Positions 19,888-30,364 of a stretch of DNA of 64,000 nucleotides are shown piece by piece. The DNA is taken from contig JAGPNK010000005.1 in the NCBI GenBank assembly GCA_020746835.1, positions 1,240,001 to 1,304,000 of the forward strand. Direction: 5' to 3'. Under the pieces are notes generated by a model that was not told the origin of the DNA, ran no database searches, and saw only the letters and a list, made by a program, of their open reading frames with translations. Each line of letters starts with the position of its first letter. Within the stretch, counting starts at the first letter, position 1. Source of the stretch: Stachybotrys elegans. Taxonomy: Eukaryota; Ascomycota; Sordariomycetes; Hypocreales; Stachybotryaceae. The position numbers and the translations under genes are program-made.

Positions 19888-22628
19888 GGCAAAGGATCCC
19901 TGAGGGTGGACGGATATAGGTGCGTACAGGCTTGGCCATCAGGGTCGTATCTGAGACTCGGAGTGGTGTCACGGGTCTGGTCGCGATTTGGTTGAGATGG
20001 AGCCTCGCACGCAATATTGATCTCTGGAGGCGTTGCAGGCTCTACGATGACACCAGAAGGGGACGCGGATCCTACCCAGGTTATTTGTTCCGCTGCGTGG
20101 AGGTCCACCGAATACCTTTGAAGGGGATGCTAGTGTTTAGTTTTAACGTGCCATGCTCCTAGGAGGCGGCAGGTTAGGTAGGTACTTGACTCTAGGTAAG
20201 TACTGGGCTACTTAAGTTTATCACAATTGCTTGGGGGAAACAACGACTCAGCAAGGTTCGAAGCCCAGGCCTGGATGTGTAACCGCGCCAGCAACATGCT
20301 GCTCAACTGTAAACCCATAGCAGTAATTACATCCGATATAAGCTACAGCCTGCGAACCAGCCTAGCTATCTGCAAATCAGGTAGGCCAGGAATATTGCTA
20401 TTGCTGTTTGCTACCAGTGGTGAAGGTCCCGGGTGGCAGTAATTAGTGTGGTTCACCGTCGCTGACCAGTAACAAGGGCTCAGTACCTCCGTCAGTGGTA
20501 GAAGTGGCAGCAACAGCAGCAGCTATATGGACCTGGTTGAAGACCTTCACCGGTAGCAGGGGCGGGAGCGAAATTGACCAGGCACAACAAGGCTTTTCGC
20601 CCACAGCTATCCTGACCAAAGCTGGCTCGCCTGATCGATTCATGCTCCAAATATGTACCTTTCGCACAGCCTGGCAGCTTACCTTTGTTTCTCATTGCTC
20701 AAACCCGTGCAAAGCTGTGACACATATGAATAGCTGACAGAGAATTGAAACGGCTCAGAAGACGCCGCGACGTGGCAGCCATGATGCACGCATGGCCTCA
20801 TTGGTTGACCAGGTTTGGTCGAGTTGGTGGCGCCAAGTCTGCTTTTGACCCTGGCCAACCATCCATTTCCTCCGTGCTTCCATGGGCAGGGCGAAGACGG
20901 GCTTCTTTCTGGACCAGGCCAGGATGCTCAGCGCTACTCTAAGCCAACCCCTCCGCAGCCCCGGCCCACTGTCGGGTGCCGCCAAATTGGCGAGCTTCGT
21001 TCCCTGGGAGGAAGAAGATGACTGCTTGGCGCTATCGTTCTAGAGCTTCCACCAATGCCTTCTTTTTCTTCTTTTTGGTGACGAGGCGCTTACGAAGCGG
21101 CAGCCGTCGTACAGACAGACACCTACACACCTAGGCACCCCGTCGGTTCCACACGCATAGAGATGGACGTGTTGGTCTCGATGACATGCTGTGGTGACAG
21201 GTGTCTCGCTGCAAGGCGGCGAAGGGCTCAGTCCTGTGCTCTGGGTTCTGGATTCTTTTTCTTGGAGGCGAGACGAGACGAAACGATGTGGCATACTACC
21301 TACAGAACGAACGGCCGGCTCCGTGCGACCCCTGGCAGTCGCGATATTGCCAACAGCGCTACGTACAGCAGCACCTAATTATTACTAGTAACTGGAGGCA
21401 GTAGGCATTGGCAGGTCGGAAGACTGGAGGTCAGTGGTCAGTGGTTGGGGAACGACGTCCGCGCGCTGGCGTCGCCATGCCCCGGGAGCCACCCACCTCC
21501 CATTTTCATCGTTTCATCGGGCCATCCAACTGGGACTGGATGGGCTCTGAGATCCAGAGTCCAGCTCCGGCGCCCGGCCAAGCCAACCCCCTTTCCCACA
21601 TATGTAGCCCTGTAGGCAGACTAGTGTTTTAGGAGCAGCAGAGGTCCGAAAAGAGCATGCAGCTGGGTCCTAGGTGACCTGACACGAGCACAGCGCACAC
21701 AAGACACACGAACGCATTCATGCTTACACGTTCACACGCAGCATCCGCCGGCACAGAGTCTCACCCTCGCAGCCGGTCGCGGTTCGAGTCCGTGCCTCAG
21801 TTCATCGTAGCACTCGCCTGACCCCTTGACCCCTCATTGAGCCTCCCCGACTTGGACTTTTGTTGAGGTATTGGAAACTCTTGCTCCCTCCTCGCATCCC
21901 CTCCCCTGAAGCCCAGCAGCGCCCGTAATGTGCCTGCCGCTACCAGCGCCCGCCGTACCCGCCCCCGACCTATACGCTGAGCAGTGACCTTGCTTCCTTG
22001 TACCACGGGTTACCGCCGCACCAGGCCCAAAATAACTTGGGCGCGCCCTCACCTCCCCTATAACCAACTAGAACCCTGCGCTGAAGGTATCCCGCACTGC
22101 CAGTGGTATGGAAAGCCTATCGCGGAGAAAGCCACCTAGTTCGACCCTGTTGACCCGAGGCCAATCCACCCCGTCCGTGGCGGGCCCCAGGCTAGCTTGA
22201 AATCACCATGAGGTCGCTCATTGTTTCGCCCATCAACCGGTATCCGTTTCGACCAGCCTAAGCTTATCGACGATTCCATTCATTTCGCAGGGCACCCTCG
22301 GCCCCGGGTTCGCTCATTCAGCATCTAGCATCCAGCGTCCAGCGTCCAGTGTCCATCGTCCAGAATACTCCTTCCTCTTGACGCCGGCTCCTCCCCCTCT
22401 CTCTTCTTCTTTTCCTTGGCGCCCATTTGTATCCCTATTCCGTTTCTGGGCCCTTGGCCTCTGGAAAGGAGACAAAAAGAGCACCTACCTACCTTTCTGA
22501 AACGTGACTGGGCCCGTCCCCCGAACCTCATGCTTTAATACTACGCCCGTCAATCAAACATCCTCGCCCTCCGACATAATCTCTCTCAACTTCATCGCGA
22601 CCATCGCTGGTCGCTCTGCTCGCCCGCC
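19888..22628. promoter_or_regulatory. Long divergent intergenic region, recQ / sog2
   Basis: This 2.74-kb stretch separates the recQ and sog2 start codons. No convincing exon was found. It contains TAGGTA-type motifs around 20173-20215, a 7-nt tandem repeat at 22327-22361 and C/T-rich blocks at 22370-22500 that look like a long sog2 leader. A T-arm-like GGTTCGAGTCC near 21781 lacks the rest of a tRNA. Confidence 0.5.
22327..22361 (+). repeat. Five tandem 7-nt units
   Basis: The units are AGCATCC, AGCGTCC, AGCGTCC, AGTGTCC and ATCGTCC, about 270 bp before the sog2 start. This is a short degenerate tandem repeat, probably in promoter or leader sequence. Confidence 0.6.
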
Positions 22629-25592
22629 ATGGAGTGGCAAGACCGGCCAGGACTGTCCCAGTCGGGTCCCAGAGGGCTGCCTGAGAACCCAGCACAGGGA
22701 CGACGTCCCATCCCCAACTCTGCCGCGACCTCGAATGGCCCGACGCCTCCGCCCTCCCTTCCGAGCCTTCGAACCACCACCACCTCCTCCTCATCCACCT
22801 TAACCGCCTCGAAAGCCATGCCCGCCTCCCAGGTCATCTCGCTCGCGCGCGAGGCCATGAGGCAGGCCCTAGAGAACGAGAGCCAGGCCGCCGACGCCGC
22901 TGCCGTCACCTCGGGCCTGAAGACGGGCGTGACCATTGACTTGAGCCGCAAGAACATCCAGAAGCTGCCCGAGGAGGTCGTTGATATCGTCAAGAACGAA
23001 CTGGAACGGTTCGTGGATTTTGTCTCCCTCGACAAGTCCCCACTGCTAACCGCATATCTGCTATAGTTTGGCATTGTCTCACAACCAGCTCACCACATTA
23101 CCCGCCCGATTCTCAGAATGCACGTCGCTGCGCTATCTCAACATTAGGGGCAATCAGCTCAAGGAATTCCCCATGGCCGTACGTGCCCCATGCGATTCCG
23201 ATGCGTCATGTCTCAGCTAACCTCAGTACAGCTCTGCGACCTCAAATCTCTCGAGATTCTCGACCTCGGCCGAAATCAACTTCGCGTTCTCCCCCCTGAC
23301 ATAGTTCGACTCACATCTCTCAAGGTCTTGTCGGTACCCAAGAACCAGATACGCGAGCTGCCCGTTTGCCTGGCAGAAATGGGCTCCCTCCAAGTGCTTA
23401 AATACGAAGAGAACCCCATCGTCTTCCCGCCGAGGGATGCTCTGCAGATTCGAGGCGGCAGCCCGCCCTACGACGGGGCCGTTAGAGAGACAGAAGTCAC
23501 AGAGGTAGCGGTGACGGCCAGCATCAAGAAGTATCTTAGGCAGTACGCCACCAGCGGGCGCATTGAGGCAGAGAACGCGGGCTATGAGTCCAGCGAAGGA
23601 GCCGAAACCCCTCGTTTCCCACTGAAGCGGGTTGCTAGCGGCAGGTTTCCCATCCGAGTCAATGGATCAGACGTGTCGGACATGCGATCTCCCAACATAC
23701 TACAGCGCCCACCCCCAATACCTTCGAGATCCCATTACCGTGGCTTGTCACAGCAGAACACGACAATTCGCCGTCCCAGCGTCATGCCGCTAACTATTGG
23801 CAACGTCAACGAGCGATCACGGAGCAACTCCGAGTCTCTGTTGCGTGAGAGATCCGAAAGCCGTCAGCGGCGCATGGGTATTGTGTCGAGAAAGACTTCA
23901 GAGCTGGGCACTTTGGACGAAACCCAGGCCAACAACCGCTTCAGCCATTATCGTGGCTTGAGCCATGGTTCTGCTATACAGGGCAGCCCCAACGGCACCA
24001 AGAGCCCGGCTACGCCTACGGAACCGTACCCCCAGCGGCCGGTGTACGTCCGTAGGTTGTCGGTTCTCCCTGAGCGCCGCAGAGAGTCCAAGTTCATTGA
24101 TCCCATCATTGAGGCTGCCAAGGGCATCCTCTACTCGGTCTTCCAGATTCACCCCATGATCCAGATGTTGATGACACTGACTAACGACGGCTCGGCTAAG
24201 AGGTCGAGCCTCGAGATTGTCTTCTACAACACAAACTCGCACGTGGAGGAGCTTGAGCAGGAGATACAGAAGTACGACCTCGCGTTGCTTGAAGGTTACG
24301 AGCCTTGGCCTCGCGACAACGAAAACGTACACCGCGCATGCCAAACTTTGGTCAGCGCCTATGGCCATGTCTGCGCCCTGTTTGCGGAAAACATCGATAC
24401 CTTGGTCGACAACGGCGACCCTCGATATATCAGGACGCTTCTAATGCTGCTTTACAACAGCATCATGGAGCTACGGGTCACTCTGTCATCAGCCACCCCG
24501 GGGATAATTCCAGCGAAGCCGTCGAATTTCGAGGTGGCTCGGGGCGGTGATACTATCAGGCCGCACCAACGGGAACCCTCCACTCCTAACCTGGACAGGC
24601 CGGCGATCCGGAACCGCAATGGAACGCCTCATCATCCAAGCAATCTCCGAGTCGCAACCGATGTGCCGATGCCCATTCTGAACGGAGGCGGACGAACGGC
24701 TACCATCATGTCCGCCACACCATGGTCGGGCGAGTCCTTTTCCTGGACCAACAATTCTCGAGGCCCTGCTTCCGAGTTCTCGGAGGAGGACGCCATCTTT
24801 GAAAAGATATTCTTGTCATTGCAGAAGTCCACTGACGTAGTCCTGCGTACGCTACCCAGCTTCCATGTACAGCTGATCGGCTGGCTTCGTAATGGGACAA
24901 GCCAGGGCGCACCGCAGAAGCTACTGCATGATTGGAACCGCCTGATTGCCATGTGCAACGACACTATCCAGCACACGGAGGCAATGAAGAATCGACTTTC
25001 CAAAATCAAGCTCAAGGAGCCTGGGGTCAGGTCTCAGTCGAGCTTCTGGCAGCTTTGCCGCACATTTATCGACTCGTGGGCAGATTTCGCAACCGCTATT
25101 AAGGGTGTTAAGGACAACCACAGTAATATCCCTCTGCCTGCTGATACTCGAATCCGGCTGCGGCCTGTGCAACAGAGCATGAAGGAAACAGGCAGCATCA
25201 TACTGCAATCGCCTTGGCACTACATGCTTGGCTCGTCTGGGTCGAATGGCTCACAGGTCCCGTCGACACCCAGTGTGCCAATCACTCCACAGAGTGCAGC
25301 ATTGGGGCCAGCCCTGCAAGCAACAGTACCGCTCACACCTCAGAGCGGGTCTTTCGCAGCAGCATTTCATGGAAACGTGTTCGACCGGGCAGATGCATTG
25401 ATGGCCAATGGTGGTATGTCCATGTCCCGACATGCACCTATGTCACGAGGCCACTCGGGACTGAACTCTCTCTCGTCGCTTTCGTCAATGTCGTCTTCGG
25501 ACGGTGTGATGACTCCATCCTCGGCCTTCAGTCCCAGCAATCCTATGGCAACAGCACCTCTCCGTCTGAATGGAGGAAAGCTGGTGATTTAA
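22629..25592 (+). CDS. sog2: Sog2, leucine-rich repeat protein of the RAM (Cbk1) pathway
   Basis: Exons are 22629-23008, 23067-23178 and 23232-25592, giving 950 residues. Intron 1 has an unusual GTTCGT donor with a CTAAC branch site. Intron 2 has GTACGT. After a Ser/Pro-rich start, leucine-rich repeats run from about 107 to 240 (for example LSRKNIQKLP, LSHNQLTTLP, LGRNQLRVLP). The rest is the SOG2-type region with long disordered Ser/Pro parts and helical blocks. In yeast Sog2 works with the NDR kinase Cbk1, Mob2, Tao3, Hym1 and Kic1 in cell separation and polarised growth; the same role in hyphae is inferred. The start at 22629 is the first in frame. The ATG at 22818 (MPASQVISLARE) begins the conserved part and may be the true start. 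Confidence 0.85.
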
Positions 25593-26308
25593 AAATAGCT
25601 GGAGCATGGCAGAACCTGCTTGGAGTGAATAGCAGCATGGACAGTTGAAGCTGCCCAGGCTATGCGTTGGAAACCTCAACGCCGACAAATTTTTGGCATA
25701 AGTGCACATTACCATTTTCGTTCTTTTTTTCATCAGCGATGTACGATTTCGTTTGGTCACCGGGCGCGGAGGAGGATGTACGATGAGCGACGGTACAATA
25801 TCACGAGAGGCTGAGGCGAAGTCATTCACTTGTGTCCCAGGGCATAGAGCGAGGAGGGGACATACAAAAGGCGACACATAACCGCCAGCATTTGCAGGAA
25901 CATCAACGGCGTTGGGTGGATTTGCTTTCCAGAACAAGTGGCAAATAATAGCGTTGCAAGGCGTGTAAGGTTAATGGTTTTAATAAGACATCACAACAAG
26001 CTCCAAGCTACCAATTGTGCACGCCTGCGATTCCGCGGATGAAAATCGTCCGCGCATGTAGTCGCTGATAGTGAGCAAGCATCATCCCATCCCGTAGATC
26101 TGTGGAGGATTATAGTAGCAGCAGAGTGTCACACTATGCACACCCCCACCTGGCCACATGCAGGTGCAGGTTGCGGGAGCCTTCATACATGATCACCCGC
26201 CGTGTTACTTGACGCTGCATCTTTGACGTTGTACCTACAAAATCTACAGAGATTTGCCTTTGAACTCGGTTTCGCGAGAGTCGCCTTGCATCGTACAAAG
26301 AAGCCGCC
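25593..26308. other. Intergenic space between sog2 and the BLOC-1-like gene
   Basis: 716 bp downstream of sog2 and upstream of the next plus-strand gene. No supported gene, RNA or repeat. Confidence 0.45.
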
Positions 26309-27064
26309 ATGTCTACCGCAACCAAATCATCCTCGTCTGCATCAGGCGCAGGACCTCAATCACCCAAGTCCGCCGTGTCCTCGCCGTCGACGACGACGCA
26401 GCCCGCACAGGCAATCAACGCGCATGCGCCGCCCCTGCAGCCCACACTCCCATCGGCCGAGACGCAACGGCACGTAGCCGAGGCCCGGGCGGCGGTGGTG
26501 GCCTCGCTCAGCAACATGGTGGACTCGGAGCTGCAGTCGCGGGCGAGCATCCTGCACGACAACGCAGCGGCGCTGGACAAGCAGGAGCAGGACGTGATGC
26601 GCGCGACCGAGGGTCTGCGGCGCGAGCGCGAGAAGCTGGCGCGCGAGGCGGACGCGGCCGCGCGCAAGCTCAAGGAGATTGGCAACGTGCAGAACTGGGC
26701 CGAGGTGCTGGAGAGGGGTTTCTTGGTCCTGGAGGAGACGCTGAGGCTGGCCAACGGGGGCACGGACGACGAGGATGGCGGAAGTAGCTGCAGCTGCAGT
26801 TGCAGCGAGTGCGGCGATCGCAGCGACGGAGAGGATGATAACGGCAAGACGGTGTACGTCAACGGTTCGAGCAAGAAACTAGACGGCGATGATCCTGCCA
26901 AGGATACCATGGCAGCTGCGGATGCAGATGTGGCCATGACAGACGCCGAGAGCGTGCATGGTGGATGGTCGGACGCGAGCCGGAGCCTGCTGGAGCCCGA
27001 GTCTAGCACGGGGACGGGGAGGGCGAAAGGATCGGAGACGGCGTCGATCTCGACTACATCGTGA
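26309..27064 (+). CDS. BLOC-1 subunit 1 (GCN5L1/BLOS1)-like protein
   Basis: An intronless gene of 251 residues. The core (about residues 52-152) is a long helical segment ending in LKEIGNVQNWAEVLERGF, which resembles the KEIGDVENWA signature of BLOC1S1/GCN5L1. BLOC-1 acts in endosome maturation and cargo sorting, so the likely role is endosomal traffic. The N-terminus is Ser/Thr/Pro/Ala-rich. The C-terminal 100 residues are unlike animal BLOC1S1: a Ser/Cys cluster with C161, C163, C165 and C168, then an acidic Asp-rich tail. The gene ends 269 bp from the convergent tsc13 stop codon. Confidence 0.7.
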   Translation: MSTATKSSSSASGAGPQSPKSAVSSPSTTTQPAQAINAHAPPLQPTLPSAETQRHVAEARAAVVASLSNMVDSELQSRASILHDNAAALDKQEQDVMRATEGLRREREKLAREADAAARKLKEIGNVQNWAEVLERGFLVLEETLRLANGGTDDEDGGSSCSCSCSECGDRSDGEDDNGKTVYVNGSSKKLDGDDPAKDTMAAADADVAMTDAESVHGGWSDASRSLLEPESSTGTGRAKGSETASISTTS

Positions 27065-27333
27065 CCGGGTCCCTATGGGCAGCCTTTGAACTGGGGCAAG
27101 CCAGGACTCCTGGCTACGTGTTATGACTTTGAACTGCGACGATGGGGGTACTTGGATATCTGAGACCACCTGGTGGGGGGGACCGGGTCTCTTTCTTATT
27201 TCTCATTTGTGTTATCAGACATTATGGTTACAATGCAAGCAATAATTGGGTTTGCTTGATCCACCGTCTTTCATCCCTCGCTACCATTCTCCCTTTTCGT
27301 TTTATTCCCTTTCCAAGTCGAGCCTTCCAGACA

Positions 27334-28320
27334 CTACATCAGGCCAGGCAGAATAACGAAGCGCTTCTTCTTGTAGCTGTCGCCGAATTCCTTGCGGTAA
27401 GCGTGCTCCTTGCCCCTGGCCCAGGAGTACATCTGGGCGGTACCGGCAATGAGGAAGAAGGCGACGGCCCAGCTGCGGGTGACGATGATGACGCCGAGCC
27501 AGGCAATGACCTCGAACATGTAGTTGGGGCAAGTGACGAGCTTGAAGCTGTAGCCGACGGGGATCTTCCTCTCGGTGCCGCCGGTGGAGCGCAGGCTGGA
27601 CAGGTAGGTGTGGACGAGGGCGTTGTTGATCTCGCCAAAGAGGTAGATGGCGGTGCCGACGGCGTTGATGGCGGGGTGGTTGTCGACGGCGCTCAGCGAG
27701 GAGGGTGCGTAGACGAAGTAGGCGATGAAGAAGCCGGAGAGGATCCAGTAGTGGCCGCAGTTCTTGAATATGTTGCGGAAGGGCATGGTGTTGGCGGAGA
27801 ACTTGTGGACAAAGAGCGTCTCGATCTCCCGCTTGACAAAGTGGGCCATGATCATGCCAAAGGCGAGCCATTGGGAGAAGGACATGTCGGTGCTGCCGCC
27901 GTCCTTGTAGAGGTAGGGGCGGGTGTAGACGGCGAGGGCGTGGATCATGAGGGGTCCGAGGTACTCGATCACGTAGACGGTGCGCCAGTCCATCTGCAGG
28001 CCGAGGTCCTTGACGAGGACCTCGCCGGCGGCGGCGACGACGGGCTCATCGACGAGGCGGGCCTTGCGGTTCTTGAGCGTCTTCTTGGTGGTGGGATCGA
28101 AGATGCCGACGCGGTTGTAGTCGCTGATGCCGGCCTGCTTGGCAATGATCTTCTTGAGGTCCTCGACCGTGGTGGCGTCGGTGACGTCGACGGAGCTGGG
28201 GAGCTTCTTGATGGGCGTCTTGGGAGCTGCAGGTGGCATGTATCAGTATGGACATGGGTGGATGGATGAAGCGGTGCACATACAGCGGTTGGACAGCTTG
28301 ATAGACTTGAGGGAAGCCAT
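27334..28320 (-). CDS. tsc13: Tsc13, very-long-chain trans-2-enoyl-CoA reductase
   Basis: Catalyses the last step of each very-long-chain fatty acid elongation cycle in the ER membrane, feeding sphingolipid synthesis. Exon 1 is 28284-28320 (MASLKSIKLSNR), the intron is 28227-28283 and exon 2 is 27334-28226, giving 309 residues. An N-terminal ubiquitin-like part (to about residue 80) is followed by several hydrophobic spans and the steroid 5-alpha-reductase-type C-terminal domain, including CPNYMFEVIAW and the basic tail YKKKRFVILPGLM. Length and features match the family. A long opposite-strand open frame over this gene is a by-product of GC-biased codons. Confidence 0.92.
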
Positions 28321-30364
28321 GGTTGCTGTGTGGGCGAGCGGACGGACAGCAGAGGGGGCGTTGGGAGGATGGAGAGGAAGCTTGGTTGGGACGGGCGCGA
28401 TAGATATGGCAATTTATTTCCCACCTCCTCTGATAGGTGAGTGAGTGCCCTTAGCTTCGGACTGAACTGGACGGGGTGGCTTCAAACTGTTGAAGTGTCC
28501 ATTCCCTTGCTCCAGGGTTCACCTAGCAATGAGGCTACAGTGTGAGTACTGGAGCAGAGCTAGATGCTCAAGTCCTTCACTGTTTCAGCAGCTAGTGGGC
28601 ACGGTGTGGAAGCACCAAAGCACTATCTTGGAGGGTCCTCGAGAACTTCTGCTACTGTGCTTTCCCTGCCAACCCCACTGTGACGGGATGTGGGGCGAGC
28701 GAGATGTGCGCGAGCTGCGAAAACTTGCCCCCAACCGGGACCTCAGAGATGATGCGCCGGATCCGGTGTAAATAATGGCTTCCGCCGGCGTAACCGCTGA
28801 TGCAGTTTATATAATACTACCCTCATGGCACCAGATAAGCACGCAGTAGCATTCACCACCCACCTCATACCAAAGTACCCTTTTCTCTCTGGTGGATATG
28901 GGTTGGGGGCTGCTGCTGAATCCAGCCGAGGTACCTGAACACAGATGGCCCCAAAAGATTTTAGCACCTTTGGGCTCTGGTTTTTTATTTATTATTTATT
29001 TATCCCCCCCCCCCCCCTGAGACGTAGATAGCTTCGGCTGCCAAGAACCGGCCCATCCATCCCATCGCCCTCCACTACGGATCCTGCTGTTGCAAGGAGG
29101 AGGGCCAAAGAGCCAGCCAGTATTGTGTAGCCGCGCCTTCAACGCCAACGGCTGTGACGGCACCAACTTAAGCGCCGTTGAACTGGCAGCCAAGGTCAGG
29201 ATGCTTTGTCGATGCAGCTTCAACGTTGGTTAGAAATGAACACTGGTTCAGATATATGGACAAAGCTTATGGGTTAGCACAAGGCAGCATCTTCGAGTTC
29301 CATGCATTGCGCCACGGTGGCGTCTACTTACTTCACACTACTGCTCGTCCTATGTCAACGACAAATGATGCGATGCTTGGAGGCAGGATCTAGGCTCGTT
29401 AACACTGCTGTGCCTTGGTCTCCAAGCTCGCCTTGTAACCTCATTTGCGCATTACATATTGCATATTATCTGACGTTCCCATCAAGAAAAGACAATGTAG
29501 TGAAGACGTGTCTACTGAACGCTTCCATATCCTGCAAGCAAAGTTGTCAATATATGGTTGGATTATCTCTTGTCGTGTCTACATATCTATACCTACATGC
29601 AACTCTTGGCGAGTCGTGTGTATACCTACTTTCTTGTGAAACTTGTCAGTACCGGACTTGCAATTGCCTTTGCACTTGATCGTCTGCTCTTCCTTCTCAC
29701 GGCGGCTCTCCTCGTCTCCTTTCTGGCCCATGACAGTAAACAGCAGCATGCAAAACGTCCCAAAATCCCTTGATACCCTCAATCCATGCGTCTCTCTTGG
29801 TGTATGGCTACTTGCTTGCCTTCCTGTAATTTTCTTTGTTTACAGTGTTCTGACCAATAGTGAAAAACGTAGAGCCGTAAACACTAGGTAGGTCTTGGGC
29901 GGGAGTGTGAATCGGCTGCCAACTGTTGCCAGCCGTTGCATGCACATTGACGCGTTTCTTTCGCATCAAATCCCCTCTCAACTTTTGGGCCTTTGATCCT
30001 CTCTTTCGCAGAAAATGACCTTGAACAAACCTAGCCACCTTCATCCTGTCCCTTCTCACCAGCATACCTTCACTCGTACACTACACTGCCCTTCGCGGAC
30101 TGAACTCATCGCTGTGCAGTCTGGTTTCTTCGAGAACGCCTCGCTTTTTCTTATCAATTGCTGTATTCTGTGTAGGTCACATTTCCTTTATTCTCGGACG
30201 AGCCTGGAAATCTCGTCGTCTCCCATACCGTGCTCTGAAGCTCCGCGACAGCTTCTCCCTGCACAAGCTTCCTGTGCAGCTCTGCGCCTTCGTCTGACCT
30301 TTCAGGTACAAGTCATCTCGCTTGTCAGCAAAATAGCCTGTCTTGAGGCTAGATCAATCTTGCC
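28321..30364. promoter_or_regulatory. Divergent intergenic region, tsc13 / orphan gene
   Basis: 2.04 kb with no supported exon. It contains an AT-rich TTTATTATTTATTTA stretch running into a run of 14 C (29004-29017). The part nearest 30365 is C/T-rich and probably leader sequence of the orphan gene. Confidence 0.45.
29004..29017 (+). repeat. C14 homopolymer
   Basis: Fourteen consecutive C after an AT-rich stretch, in intergenic DNA. Its length is likely to vary between reads or strains. Confidence 0.8.

Noticed and set aside
21720..21800. T-arm-like GGTTCGAGTCC near 21781 as a tRNA gene
   Set aside because: No A-box or matching acceptor stem at tRNA distance upstream.
27142..28269. 375-codon plus-strand open frame over tsc13
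   Set aside because: Opposite strand of a GC-rich, conserved gene; the translation is Gly/Val/Asp-rich with no family resemblance.
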